A stretch of DNA of 64,000 nt from Maea johnstoni. Its lineage: Eukaryota > Annelida > Polychaeta > Spionida > Magelonidae. Made by a program: the position numbers and the translations under genes. Below are positions 13,701 to 24,093 of this stretch, piece after piece. How positions within the stretch are numbered: position 1 is the stretch's first letter; each line of letters begins with the position of its first letter. Location: NCBI GenBank assembly GCA_963942565.1, contig OZ012685.1:57389917-57453916 (forward strand). Direction: 5' to 3'. The notes under the pieces were generated by a model, which was given only the letters and a program-made list of their open reading frames with translations, did no database searches and was not told the DNA's origin.

Positions 13701-14394
13701 GCCCAAAATTGGTAATCGTAAAACTTTTGGGGGTCCAATTTTTTAAGTGGGACGACAAAAAGACACCCAGACGCCCTGCTGGCTAAGACATTATTCTCAT
13801 GTGAAAGGTGACACAATACCTATTGAAGAAAAATCTATGTATTTTTTCATTTGTTTCATTCGAGTGCAGTCAGTTATTAAGTAGAAAGAGCAATGCTAGA
13901 AAACTTTGGGAAGTAATTTTCAATGTACAAGAAGGGATAAGGAGGTTAAGAGTCGGAACTGGCAATATTTATGTATCCAGAACGACTTTCAGTATGTGTG
14001 TGGAACACTAGTAAATAGTGTGACATCACTAGGCGACAATGACAAATGAGGAGAAAGAGAAAGCTGCCCACCAACATGCGCAGAACATAAACTTTGGGCT
14101 ATACGCCGCAGCCTGCTTGTTTTGATTGACCAGCTGGTTTCATATCCATTTGTTTTTATTCATCTAAGCTATCAGACTATTATAACTTGATTCTTGAATT
14201 AAATGAGCAATCCCATTGCAAAACTTAATACAAAAATCAAACAATTCCTATTTTATTCTAAAATTTGAATTTTACCCAGAGTCAAAGTGGTTGGCACTCA
14301 CCTCTACCATTGCACATGTTTGAAAGGCACAGAACATGAACATAAAAGCAATGCCCAGCACAATAACATTGTACAGCTTCCAGTCTACCGCCAT
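1689..14394 (-). CDS. MFSD11: MFSD11, UNC93-like major facilitator protein, complete, 13 coding exons
   Basis: Exons on the minus strand, in order: 14302-14394, 12903-12958, 10815-10922, 9515-9594, 7844-7940, 6869-7063, 6347-6375, 5897-5962, 4368-4493, 3777-3948, 3041-3104, 2502-2573 and 1689-1850. All use GT/AG sites and every phase joins; the sum is 1320 nt (439 aa, human about 449). Family landmarks, matched from memory of human MFSD11, are LYNVIVLGIAFMFMF (TM1), APSVVSLTGPKIG after TM2, VLWTAQG, RNSGIFWALLQ, KEMLLLSCTFAYTG, ELTFFSGVYGT, GFGDASFNTQ and the C-terminal VEWEAL. It is expected to be a 12-helix membrane protein of the UNC93 branch of the MFS; its substrate is not established. 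The start is the only ATG before TM1. Exon 7 (29 nt) is in the variable central loop. Introns carry many MITEs and (TTA)n/(TAG)n arrays. The 5' end faces SRSF2. Confidence 0.95.
1858..2022. repeat. (TTA/AAT)n microsatellite
   Basis: About 165 bp of near-uninterrupted AAT/ATA triplets with a few ATG and ACA variants, immediately upstream (minus sense) of the last MFSD11 exon. Long poly-Ile and poly-Tyr readings across it are artefacts of the repeat. Confidence 0.95.
3430..3750. mobile_element. piggyBac-like MITE, copy 2, internally duplicated
   Basis: Same family as 497-700. The internal segment (ACAAAATG.TGCAAAAACC ... CATGACAGGGTT) is present twice in tandem, making this copy longer. The right end AAGGG is followed by TTAA at 751-754; the left end is degraded. 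It lies in the MFSD11 intron between exons 10 and 11. Confidence 0.6.
4570..4787. mobile_element. piggyBac-like MITE, copy 3, reverse orientation
   Basis: Reverse-oriented member of the TTAA family, bounded by TTAA at 4566-4569 and 4788-4791. It reads CTACTTTCGTCCAAAGCAC ... CATCAGCAGCATT, the reverse complement of the 497-700 copy. It lies in the MFSD11 intron upstream of exon 9. Confidence 0.65.
4972..5556. mobile_element. Non-autonomous DNA transposon with 20+ bp inverted ends, TA target
   Basis: The left end reads CCGTATTACCCCGCATACAC after TA; the right end is its near-perfect complement, GTACGCGGGGTAATACGG followed by TA. Inside are further inverted blocks rich in GGGGGTGCG. No coding sequence is visible. 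The TA target duplication suggests a Tc1/mariner-type or other TA-specific transposase; the family is not certain. It sits in the MFSD11 intron between exons 8 and 9. Confidence 0.65.
6765..6833. mobile_element. Fragment of hAT-like MITE (CAGGGTCTTAGCCAGG family)
   Basis: The stretch matches, in reverse orientation, one end of the family seen whole at 21860-22116 and 29201-29516 (GGGCACCCAG ... CCTGGCTAAGACCCT). It abuts MFSD11 exon 6 on its downstream (minus-sense) side. Confidence 0.5.
7034..7310. repeat. Tandem duplication of the MFSD11 exon 6 acceptor region
   Basis: The first 30 nt of exon 6 plus about 80 nt of upstream intron (7034-7136) recur at 7190-7309 with about 80% identity by eye and a 15 bp internal insertion. 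The relic keeps the TTTCAG acceptor and, in one frame, can still be read as LLFGNLYLYLSF, close to LLFGNLYVYLSF of the true exon. Confidence 0.75.
7965..8507. mobile_element. Non-autonomous DNA transposon, pogo/Tc1-like ends, 543 bp
   Basis: Terminal inverted repeats are CAGGTGAACTGGCTTAAT at the left and ATTAAGCCAGTGCACCTG at the right (17 of 18 complementary). The start CAGGTGAACT is shared with the shorter TA-MITEs at 10049, 18982, 29974 and 32888. One edge lies only 24 nt from the acceptor of MFSD11 exon 5. No coding sequence is seen. Confidence 0.65.
8658..8930. mobile_element. hAT-like MITE, CAGGGAC subfamily, degraded
   Basis: Starts CAGGGACTCAGCCAGGACCC and contains TTTGGACAGGCA blocks shared with the element at 42433-42741. 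The right terminus is eroded. Confidence 0.5.
9120..9480. repeat. Probable unclassified transposon remnant with CCTACCCTACCTA ends
   Basis: CTATTACCCTACCCTACCTA near 9150 recurs in related form as CCTACCTACCCTACCTAT near 9425, enclosing AT-rich sequence. A similar GTAGGTAGG/GTTAGGGTAGGG pair brackets 12125-12265. These look like relics of one repeat family; classification is not possible by eye. Confidence 0.3.
9905..10048. repeat. (TAG)n microsatellite
   Basis: Roughly 140 bp of TAG/GTA triplets with occasional GTGG and GAA variants. A TA-MITE is inserted into it at 10049, and the short TAGTAG run after 10223 is the other side of the array. Confidence 0.95.
10049..10223. mobile_element. TA-target MITE, copy 1, inserted in (TAG)n
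   Basis: Bounded by CAGGTGAACTTGGATATGAC and its complement GTCATATCCAAGTTCACCTG, each preceded or followed by TA. The 175 bp interior repeats the motif GTCCGTCATATGCAAAA on both strands, so much of the element can fold on itself. No open reading frame. Related to 18982, 29974 and 32888. Confidence 0.85.
10671..10798. repeat. (TAG)n/(TAA)n microsatellite
   Basis: TAGTAG repeats grading into TAATA and GCAG variants; lies just downstream (minus sense) of MFSD11 exon 3. Confidence 0.85.
11143..11559. mobile_element. hAT-like MITE with TAGGGATGTCAT ends
   Basis: Terminal inverted repeats TAGGGATGTCATCGATA and TATCAATGACATCACTA (15 of 17 complementary) are flanked by the 8 bp near-duplication AGTTGAAC (11135-11142) and AATTGAAC (11560-11567). 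An 8 bp duplication is typical of hAT transposons. Non-coding; in the MFSD11 intron between exons 2 and 3. Confidence 0.75.
12620..12770. repeat. Dispersed repeat, also at 31825-31960
   Basis: Shares the order GTCCCT-GAG-CAG-GTATC-TTAAAAAT ... TATTGTATTGCAAA with 31825-31960 (same orientation). Looks like two diverged copies of an unclassified repeat. Confidence 0.35.
13668..13792. mobile_element. hAT-like MITE (CAGGGTCTTAGCCAGG family), short copy
   Basis: Starts CAGGGTCTTAGCCAGGATTT and ends ACGCCCTGCTGGCTAAGAC, the termini of the family at 21860 and 29201, with the interior deleted. In MFSD11 intron 1. Confidence 0.7.
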
Positions 14395-14761
14395 CTTGTT
14401 CAAGAGTGCCGGTCACATGATCAGTATTTCCGAATATGTACGGTTATTGCCGAGTTGAAGATGAATAACTAGGTCAACCGCTTAAATGAGATATATTTTA
14501 TAGTTCAAGAAATTATCAAACTAATTTTATATGATCGATGAGTAAGAACTTTATCATGAGCTTTGCTGGCGTCTTTAGTTCATGAGTTGAGAAAAGAGTA
14601 TTCTAAATTACATTTTCCGAAGATTAATGAGGTAAAGCCAATAGGGTCGACCCCTCTAGTGATAATTGAAAACGCGCCATTTCAGTCCGTCCTCTCAAGC
14701 GTTTTGGTGGCCGGTGCGTACGCGTGTGTAGCTAAACTGGTGAAGACGCACAACAAAAAAG
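14395..14761. promoter_or_regulatory. Shared MFSD11/SRSF2 divergent promoter region
   Basis: Only 367 bp separate the MFSD11 ATG (minus) from the SRSF2 ATG (plus), so both promoters and 5' UTRs must lie here. A CCAAT box (14638-14642) sits in the 9-mer AGCCAATAG, which is also found upstream of the second SRSF2 copy (around 24014-24022). No TATA box is evident. The same divergent arrangement exists in human. Confidence 0.75.
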
Positions 14762-15730
14762 ATGAGTTACGGTCGTGGCCCTCCCGCAATAGAGGGAATG
14801 ACTTCCCTAAAAGTCGACAATTTAACATACAGAACCACGATGGAAGACCTTCGTCGGGCTTTCGAGAAATTTGGAGAAGTCGGCGATGTCTACATTCCCA
14901 GGGACCGATTTAGCAGAGAAAGTAGGGGCTTCGCCTTCGTACGATTCTACGACAGAAGGGACGCTGAAGATGCGATGGATTCCATGGATGGGGCTTTATT
15001 AGATGGCAGAGAACTGAGAGTGCACCTTGCAAAATATGGTCGACCTTCTGAACCAAGGAGAGGGCCTCCCCGTCGATATGGAGGAGGTGGTGGTGGTCGT
15101 TCTTATCACAGAAGGTGAGTTTTCGAAAATGGCGTGGTACATTAAAAAGTAGGTCACAATCGCCGCATGTTATGAGGGTACGAATGAGGCATAACTGCCC
15201 GTAATAATACTGCTAAAGCGGTGCTAATAGACTAGTAGACTGCATTCTATGTCTTGAAATCCGCAATCAATATATAGCCATCTCTATTAAATGAGTAATT
15301 AGCCATAAAAGGCATTTTAATGTGAATGTTGCAAATGATATGTGTATGCTTATAACCCTCTTTATTAGTCTCTTATCATTTTAGATTAAAGCTTTTCATT
15401 ATTTAGCAATTAAGTCTGCAATATCCTTGCTGTGTGGTGCCATATGTTATTGCTTCACCTGCTTTTGAAGTGAAATGATGGTTGTTTTTGTTTATTTCCA
15501 GGTCACATTCACGATCTAGGTCAAGATCCCCCAGGAGCAGGAGGCGCAGCAGGAGTAGATCCAGGTCCAGAAGTAGAAGTTACAGTCGCAGTAGGAGCTA
15601 CAGCCGAAGCAAGAGTCGTAGCAAGAGCCCAAGAAAGAGTCCACACAAGTCCGACCGTTCTAAGTCCCGCAGCAAATCACCAGCTAGATCCCGGTCGAGG
15701 TCGCGGTCCAGATCTAACTCGAAATCCTGA
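14762..15730 (+). CDS. SRSF2: SRSF2 (SC35) serine/arginine-rich splicing factor, copy 1
   Basis: Two exons, 14762-15114 and 15502-15730, joined at GTGAGT/TTTCCAG in phase 2 inside an Arg codon; 193 aa (human 221). Residues 14-92 form an RRM with RNP2 LKVDNL (16-21) and RNP1 RGFAFVRF (55-62). The linker Pro corresponding to human P95 is present (KYGRP). A short RG/Gly hinge (about 96-112) precedes an RS domain of about 76 residues ([10 protein letters not shown] and similar). The protein is a nuclear splicing factor that binds exonic enhancers through the RRM and recruits the spliceosome through phosphorylated RS repeats. The first ATG in a sensible context starts the canonical MSYGR. A longer open frame beginning at 14563 is in another frame and is not the gene. 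Divergent partner: MFSD11. Confidence 0.96.
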
Positions 15731-16068
15731 ATGTGAAAGACATGACAGTGCAATTATTGACCAGTGACAATCGCTACATAGATTGCTGATGAAGTTGTGT
15801 TCAGCTTCAGCAATTGATTAAAGGTTATTATCCAATTTGTAATTTCAAAGCTACTGGTTGCAAGCTCTAACTATCCATGATTGACTTCAGTTGATAAGAT
15901 TATTTGCTGAAAGAGCCTTATGGCCATGATAATTATCCTGACTGACACTGAAATTTTAACCCGATTCATTGATCCAACTTACATGACTGTCATTTTATAC
16001 GTGATCAATCAAGTTATCATTTTGTAAGACAACTGTATTAAATCTTAAATTTTAATGTTTTTATGCTG

Positions 16069-16074
16069 AATAAA
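16069..16074 (+). terminator. SRSF2 copy 1 poly(A) signal
   Basis: AATAAA 339 bp after the stop codon. A strong polypyrimidine-AG acceptor follows 55 bp later (AG at 16129-16130), the same arrangement as in the second copy. Confidence 0.65.
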
Positions 16075-16108
16075 TGCAATTAGTTCGATCTCCTAATAAC
16101 TAGCTGTT

Positions 16109-16250
16109 TCTGTTTTCCTGTGCACTGTAGGAGCTGTGCGTATGGTGTAAAAGTAAGCTGTTATCCTGTATGGTGGTGAAAATTAGCTGAGTTGGGGTGC
16201 TGAGGCGACTGCTGTCGGGGGATGCTGTTGCAGGCAGAGGCAGTTGCTGG
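16109..16250 (+). promoter_or_regulatory. Conserved 3' UTR splice-acceptor module, SRSF2 copy 1
   Basis: TCTGTTTTCCTGTGC (16109-16123) followed by TAG/G at 16128-16131 is a good 3' splice site. The identical 15-mer lies at 26224-26238 downstream of the second SRSF2 gene. About 105 bp further on, GAGGCAGTTGC (around 16236) is also shared with copy 2 (around 26399). Vertebrate SRSF2 is known to control its own level through alternative splicing in the 3' UTR; I infer an equivalent element. Exon ends beyond the acceptor are not resolved. Confidence 0.5.
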
Positions 16251-18259
16251 TTGTCAGCTAGCGTCCCAATTGGCTACATGCAGTGATCAGGACTTCGTAG
16301 TGCATACTACAGTGGTGTTCAGCACTCACGGATTCGTCAGAAGACGGACAACAACCCCAGTCCTTTTGTGAAAAATTGTCCTCCATTATTAATTTCCTTC
16401 ATCCTAGTTCCCATTTAATAGCGATATACTTTAAAAATTAAAATGGCCAGCCACTCAATAACAACAGTTTTCAAAATCTTGTCAGTGGCCTCAGTTTCTA
16501 ACCACAATTATTTTATCAAAGATACAATATGCATTAAGGTATTACGTGTCTATTTCAATGGCCTGGCATATTACTCCTACTTCTGTAGCTCTTCAAATTT
16601 ATTTTGGAAGTCTTAAGGGCACAACCCATCTGATATGTAAACCTTTAACATGCCAAGATGGTCCACAGTTAAAGGGAATGCTTGGTCAATGGCATAAGTA
16701 TCCCACTTCATTTTTATCCAAAATACATAATGCCTGCAAGTAATATGTACATTTTAGAATGGCCTAGCTTGTTCCTCATATTTCTTTCCCTTATTAATCT
16801 GGGGAGCATATTCTTGGGCATAGCCCTTCCAATTCATAGCAAAGCCTTCATCTCTTATGAAAGGGCTTACCTCCCATGATGAACCTATTTCAATATCTTT
16901 AGTTGTGTAATCAACATTTACCTTAAGGAAAATCCTACAATTATGTCTTATGGAAGTGGTCACATAACTTTCTCTTCTGCACTTGTGTTCTTCCCCGACT
17001 TAAGAATTTATTATTAACTTGGGAAGCTTTCAGGGGCAAGTTTTCTCTTTCAAAATGGGTTTGGTCTTTTGCAAACTTATTCAAAACCAACAAAGAAAAA
17101 CATGTGGCTTTGGTCCTAAACACATCTTCCTAAGTAACACTTTCATGTGGTATCAAGGGCAGTCATCAATGTTTGGCTAAATGTTCATTAGTGGAATCTT
17201 AGCAGAAGTTTCCATTTAAGAGTTGATACTCAAAACCCCATCATTTCCCTAGTAAACTGTATGCCCTTGATGCTTCTATGTTTTGAAGTTTTCAGTGTTC
17301 TTTTTTGCATTTGGAGTATAAAGGAAGTTCGTCTCATTTAACTTTTTAAAGTGGCACTTCAGTTGGCCACAGGAAGCGTTCAAACTGTGTCAAGTCTTAA
17401 CTTTGAGTTTTGTTTTTAGCATGGAACTACAATAAATGACATTGTTCAGAATTTTTTTTTTCGGGGGAATTGCATCCCAATAACCAATTTCCGTTAATGA
17501 ATTTTTATATTGATTTAAACCTTCTACAGCTGGGGCACTTAGTTCAGAAGGCTTAATTACCTTTTATTCTCATAAAAAGATTTGCCAGTTCCTTGAGGCT
17601 AACTCGGTAAGTGCCCTTCGTGGACCTTCTGTCCTGTTTATTAAAACAAACATGAATATTTAATTATGTAAGATAATTCCATTTCTATTTGATTGATCCC
17701 ATTTAATTAGAAATTCTGCTGTTATTGTGATGCTATTGACCCTTAATGTATTCCATTCTTTACCACAAGTGCTGACATAAGAGAACACTTCCATTACCAC
17801 CCTTCTATTGCCCAATATACCTAGTTTGAAGGCAACTGTTACTTGTGAATTTTTTTTTGGGGGGGGGGAAGAAATCTAACAATGGGCATTTTATTGTCCA
17901 TGCTTTGTTAAATGTTATTCTTTACTGGTCTCCTCGAAATGATACATCCAGTATTTTGCCTTGATGAAAAATAATTTTTAATTTTCTATATGCTTAGGGT
18001 CTAATGATATAGAATCTCTAATTTGCTTGACTCCCTATACCTCTCTTTTGCTCATAAACGATTAGCATTAGAAATAATGTACATGGCAGAATTTTCCTGT
18101 CACACATCGGATCTTGGTGCACCCAGTCCCCCAGAGAAAGGCGAAGATTTTGAAGTAAGTATCTGGAATGGATCTGTCATATTGGATTCTACCAACAAGC
18201 GGTCAAGACCGGCATGCTTCAGGTATGGCGTAGCAGTCAGGTTCTTTTTTGCTTCTTAC

Positions 18260-18675
18260 CAGGGTCTTGGCCAGACCTAAACAGCAGTTCTAGAATTTAT
18301 GGCCATCCAGATTTAGCCACTCGTCTTTGTTAATTCCTCATATTAACTACATATAATAGCCTATTGTGTCCTAATAAGGCAATTTGCTCTTGGCCAGGAT
18401 TCTAGGTCTGCCTATAATTACCAAATTTCTGCTAGTCCCAGTTACCTAAATTCCTTATGACAATTATTGACAACTACATTCAATACTCTTCTGTGTCAAA
18501 AAGTGCAATTTTCACTGTCGCCATATCATAGAAGATGGCTTGTTAGGAAAATATTTACTACCAAAAAGTTAAAAAATTGAAGGTTCTTAAAATGTTGCCT
18601 GTCTCAAAAGTAGGCTTTCAGAATCTACATGTCCGAAAGAGGCAGGAGGCGTCCTGGGCCCCTGGCCAAAGTCCC
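18260..18675. mobile_element. hAT-like element, CAGGGTCTTGGCCAG ends
   Basis: CAGGGTCTTGGCCAG at the left and CTGGCCAAAGTCCCTG at the right form inverted ends related to the CAGGGTCTTAGCCAGG family. About 415 bp, non-coding; no clear 8 bp target duplication. Confidence 0.5.
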
Positions 18676-18981
18676 TGGTTACAATCGTGCCTGTTCATGT
18701 TAATATAAAGTATGTCTTCATTTTTCGTCTTAATACATTTGTTATGTTGAGTTTATCAACTCGGTGAGTATGAAGACCTGTAAATGCTGTGATTCAGGTA
18801 AGTTGTGCTGATTCTAACTGTAATTTTAATGATCAATAAAATATTTTAAAATATTATCAATGTTTCTGTTGTTTTAAACCTTGTTAAACCCTTTTCAGTC
18901 TCGGTCTGGATATAAGCAAACTTGTGGGCATCCAATGTTTCCGGCATACCATACCATCTTCATTTTACTACAAAAGGGATA

Positions 18982-19100
18982 CAGGTGAACTTGGATATGA
19001 CGGATGCATATTAAGTATTTTTCATATTCAACGACAGATTTTGCATATGACGGACCAATTTTCCTGGTCCCATTGAGTCTCTCATATCCAAGTTCACCTG
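18982..19100. mobile_element. TA-target MITE, copy 2 (short)
   Basis: CAGGTGAACTTGGATATGAC to ATATCCAAGTTCACCTG with TA on both sides; 119 bp, lacking part of the interior found in the 175 bp copies. Confidence 0.85.
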
Positions 19101-20662
19101 TACATCTTTGTCACACTGTTTAGTGAATATTTGTAAATAAAGATTTAAACACCACTTGGATATGTCGCAAAATTGTATTAAGTTGATGGTAACTGGAATC
19201 TATTCCTGAAAGTGGAAATGTATATATGGTACTATTTTTAAAATTCTGACTCCAAGCTTCCTTGTTTGTAAGTCCCTCATCCACAAATAGAAATGACGAT
19301 CAAGTGCTTTCAAAAAAAATGTTAGCAAATGATGATCAAGTGCTTTCAAAATATAAAAAAAAGTGTTAGCAATTGGTCAAAATTTTGGATCCAATCCATG
19401 GAGTTATTTTCAAATTCTGTTCTTGAAAAGAAAAAAACCTTAGTTATGCAGCATCCATGTTATTTACCTTTATAGCCCTGGAAATATGGTAGCAAGTAGA
19501 GTAAGTTATGAGACATTGATCTGTAAAACCCGAGAAAATAACCCAAAACAATATATTTTATTATCAAACAGGGCCCCTATTTGACTAATAAATTGGCAAT
19601 AAAGAACCATCTCTTCTGTATTGCATACCTGCTGTATATGAGTACTTGTATAGCCCTGCAAATTTTGTTGATCTATGTTAAGTACATTTCTAGAAGTTGG
19701 CCTTAGGAATTTGAAAAGAATGACTATTAAACGCTCATCTCAGGTCTCTATAGCATATATGTTACAAACCTTTTCGGACCGAATGATTTTAGCGCTGTAT
19801 GATTTCTAGTTCAGCATAGACTAGGCCATGACGTCCAAAACTTATCCAATTTGGCATATAAGTGGACATGCCCAACACTTGAAGGTCAATATCTCAAAGC
19901 GGCTACAAGATATAGATGTCCATCATGAAGGACTAAGTTAATTATTAGGGCTTACAAAATACAAGGCTTATTTCTGGTTATAGATTTTCAAAGGGTACCA
20001 GCATCAATAACTATCATGGGCTGTTCCTTTGAATTCAGGGCTTATCTCTATTATGTGAAATTACTTCGAGTTAGGCCCCCTCAATACTAAGGAACAGCTC
20101 TCAGCCATGGCATTACTTGTCTGCAAGATGATGGGATCCTTTCAAATTTTCAAAGAAACTGGTATGCCATTACCATGAACTGTTGATTTTGATAATCCTT
20201 TTACACAAGGTCGTTTATCGCATTCACAATTTGATCGTAATCAACCAAAGTTCCAATCGTTGTTATTCTAGCATCTCGCTATTGTACATGGACAACAATG
20301 CGTCTGTTTACCGTTAGATCACAATTACAATCACCGCAGTTCTGGGACAATCACAATGCAGCCAGTGGTTGTAAATCACACTCAGCGGCCAAACCAAAAG
20401 TAGCAATCAATTGAAAGGGCATTCAAACTGCCCATTCCGAGAGCAATTGCTATTCTCTAATCTCAGGCTGTCAAGGTAATTGATATAACCGGAGAATCTG
20501 GGACACGGTGTCTCAGTTTTGATTGCAATTTTCTGCTAACATTTACCACCATCAACCAACAAAATCGTGAAAAAAGTGTCCTAAATTCCCAAGAATTAAC
20601 GGTAGCGACATTTTCGATCAAAATCCTGATGCTGGTGGACCTAAAATTCCTACTATGATAAA

Positions 20663-20666
<4 letters not shown>

Positions 20667-20733
<67 letters not shown>

Positions 20734-20740
20734 TTTATAT
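20667..20740. repeat. (TA)n microsatellite
   Basis: About 70 bp of alternating TA, followed by a short CA run. Confidence 0.95.
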
Positions 20741-21859
20741 ATACACACACACTTGCAGATGAATAAACCCTTTTGCAGTAATCGTGTCTTTTTACATGAA
20801 TGGACATTTATACAACAGTTGCAATTTTCAAGATAATTTCATTGCAACAAAATGTTCAGTCGGCCATAGATATATTAAGACTTCAGGTAACCTCTCTCAC
20901 CTCGGATTTTCACACAGTCCGATCAAAAGCTCTTTCCAAATCGCTCCTATATACTTCAATGTTAATTTACGTTATTCATACCGGACAGAATCCGAAACAC
21001 ATCGCATATCTCGGATTTTTGAGCCGGTCCCTTCTCTACCATTTTATTTTATTTACCTAGATTACTATGGACTAAAACTTAGTAATTGGTATCCCAGCCA
21101 ACTAGCATCGAACTTTTGCTGGTTGATCATTCAATCATGCATTATATCTGAGATAGCCACAATCGTTCTCAAATTATAAAGAAACGCCTTAGATGGCATT
21201 GATACAAAAGGGGGACAATCTCAAATAAAACCGGGATATAAGTCGATATACAATGTGATGGAGATTATTCCCAGATCTACCGGTTGCTAACATTTCGCCA
21301 AAAAAAAAACAGGCGAAACATTTTTTTCAATATTTACCTGGACAATTGATAAGCATTACATAGAGTAAAACGTCGTTATTTATGACAATGCATGGGATAG
21401 CGGCTTAAAAGAAAAAAAATCATCTTTGTAGGCAATGTACGCTCTGCTTGAATGCACGTTTGTCTGGTGGGTACGTGCGCAAAGCGCCTAGGTTTCCATT
21501 TTTGCTTAACATCTGTTCATACATGTATAGGGGCCTCGCACAAAACAAATCCGAAGCATCTGAACTAACTCGTAAAAAAGATGATGTTACACGTAACTCG
21601 ATTTTCGGTTACCTCGGACACTTTGTTTGGTCCATATATATTCGAGGTAAACTAGAATACCTGTACATACATTATCAATGTTTTCGTGGACTTAATTGTT
21701 GACATGATCCCAAACTAACCACATAACAACAAATAACGTGGAATAGCGTGAAAGCATAGCATAAAACAATATGATGTCATGCCGACATATAAAACGCAAT
21801 ACCTATAGTAATGACATTAAGACGAGAATATCGATGCATTTATTGTGTAAACGCATGGG

Positions 21860-22116
21860 CAGGGTCTTAGCCAGGATTTAGAAAGTGGGTGCCCAAAATG
21901 GGCAATTGTAAAAATTTTGGGCATCCAAATTTTCAAGGGGGACAACATGTATAAATCTATCAAAATAAGGCATGATATCCTTATACAATGCCATGGGAAT
22001 GATATGAAGATGAAAAAAAATCAATTATATGCCTGAGATAAACATTTTAAGAAATTCCTCACAAATCTTTTGGGTGTCCAAAAAGACACCCAGACGCCCT
22101 GCTGGCTAAGACCATG
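21860..22116. mobile_element. hAT-like MITE with perfect 8 bp target duplication
   Basis: Starts CAGGGTCTTAGCCAGGATTT, ends CTGCTGGCTAAGACCATG. The 8 bp CGCATGGG occurs directly before (21852-21859) and directly after (22117-22124). This fixes both ends and the hAT class. Non-coding, 257 bp. Confidence 0.85.
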
Positions 22117-23424
22117 CGCATGGGTATGTCTGTCTTTGAATCTTCGACACATTCAACAGCTTAGGTCAATGACATGGCATGCCAGGACGGCCAATCGACG
22201 CGAGTCTGACTGACACATGAAATTCCCTTTTCTTTACGGATGTCTTCCACTGGAAAAGGTACCATCAACAGCCCTCAATAACACCACACATATGCAAAGC
22301 GATAATGCCAATGGGAACCCGAGTTCTTGGTTCTAAGTTACATGTTGATGTTAAAACCTGGAAGCTGACTTGCCACTTAAAATACACAGGATCTAATCTT
22401 GGTTAATGGGGATTAACTCTCACAAACCCATTCCCACTTTCTAACTAAACGGCGACTGTAAAATGCTAGTAGCATCACCGGTCACTCATCATTTCTGGGC
22501 AAACTTTTCTCCAAATGTGGCGGGTCTCGGTAACAATCGTGATTGCCCAAGTGTATGGTTGTTAGCTCCGAATGTAGGATTATAACCATTTTAGGCCTAC
22601 ACGCTGCCTGTTTACCTGGTAGCAAGTATCTACAATATTACTTCGCCAGATATAAATGACTCCGAGGATTGAGGAATCATATCTCTGAATGGGACAGAGA
22701 AATGACAGGACATCTAAACTATGTAGCGCAGAAAAGATGTTTGTTATCGGTAACCAGGCCGGGAGCAACTATTTATAGGAAACTATTTCTTGACCCTATC
22801 AATGTGTTGTACCTCTGCCCTCTGGTACCATTTACATAGCGATAATTCACAGCGGTTCATAAACCAATCAAAACATAATAAAATCTCGACAAAACCAAGG
22901 ACGAACCCAAATAAACCTTCCACCATTTATTTATAGGTAAGAAACACGGAGGCTTCACACATCAAAAACAGCTTTCAAGAGCAAAGAAACCAGCGTAATA
23001 ACATTTGAAAGAAATGGAATATTTCACAAAGTTTACCAACAGTGCGTACATTGTATTAAATGTATATCTAACTGGAGGGTGTGGGTTACTAGTATTCATC
23101 AACACTCTTTGCCTCTTGGGACTCCGTGCTATAAAATGGCTCGAGCTCCAAGGAAAAATAGCTCATGCCTAATGTTTTCATTTTAAGAAAGATGATTGTG
23201 TCGTATGGGGCAGTGGCCTTGCGGCTAAGTATGTTGCATGCAGCAAGCATACCATTATAGCCTTGAAGTTATGCGTCCAAATACATTTTGGCACTGTCTT
23301 ATACTTTCTTACTGGACACCCCGTGGACAAGATGGTCAGTTTGTTTTCATTTTTTCCAAACAAGTGATGTTAGGCAGCAATACAATTTTGTTGGTATATC
23401 TTGTGGGTAGAGGGGGTTATTTAA

Positions 23425-23520
23425 GATGATGATGATAATAATAATAATACTAATACTAATAATAATACTAATACTAATAATAATACTAATAATAATGATA
23501 ATACTAATAATAATACTTAA
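23425..23520. repeat. (AAT/ACT)n microsatellite
   Basis: AATAATACTAATACT-type triplet array of about 95 bp. Confidence 0.9.
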
Positions 23521-24015
23521 AATGATAATATTTGAAATAGCACCCTTTCCACCTATAATGTACAAAAGCGCTTCAAGATTGACTAGGAACCTGGACCAGC
23601 CTGTATACCCTAAATGCCTGCCACGTGGAGCTAGTAATGCACATGGCACTGTACCATCCCGGCCCCATATTCGAGTCTCATGAGCCTGCCTCTCAGGGCC
23701 ATATACATTTAGATGTCATTCCCTTGCGGATAGATGGCACTGCGGCATGCTAGGAGCAGGAGGGTAGTTGGAAATATATTTACTGCCAGAAAAAAAAAAC
23801 GGTGTGTCAATTGTGTGAACCAGATGACCAATAGTAGCCCACAGGTCTTTATGTCGGTGTAGGCATAGATTTATATAGTATGGTAAAACCAGAGAGGTAC
23901 ATTACTTAGGGTATCCATGTCCGTCTCTGGTAAAACACAGTAACCGCCTAGTAGCTAGGCCAGGGCTAAAGTCGCAGATGCAAAGTAACACCCCATGACG
24001 TAGTTGCTACATCAG

Positions 24016-24020
24016 CCAAT
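24016..24020 (+). promoter_or_regulatory. CCAAT box of SRSF2 copy 2
   Basis: CCAAT within AGCCAATAG, 74 bp before the ATG; the same 9-mer precedes SRSF2 copy 1. Likely an NF-Y-type promoter element kept through the duplication. Confidence 0.5.
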
Positions 24021-24093
24021 AGAAAGGAAGCGCGCACATGCATCAAGCTAGCCTACATTTCTGAAGAGTCGCATTTTCCGTCTAGCTTCAAAA

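Larger units (their letters stand above)
16251..24000. other. Intergenic region between SRSF2 copies
   Basis: No conserved coding exon recognised. Contents: hAT-like remnants (18260-18675, 21860-22116), a TA-MITE (18982-19100), a (TA)n array (20667-20740) and an AAT array (23425-23520). Open frames here are short and without recognisable motifs. Confidence 0.6.

Noticed and set aside
14563-14913. 116-codon frame overlapping the SRSF2 start
   Set aside because: Different frame from the conserved RRM; it spans the 5' UTR and has no recognisable motif.
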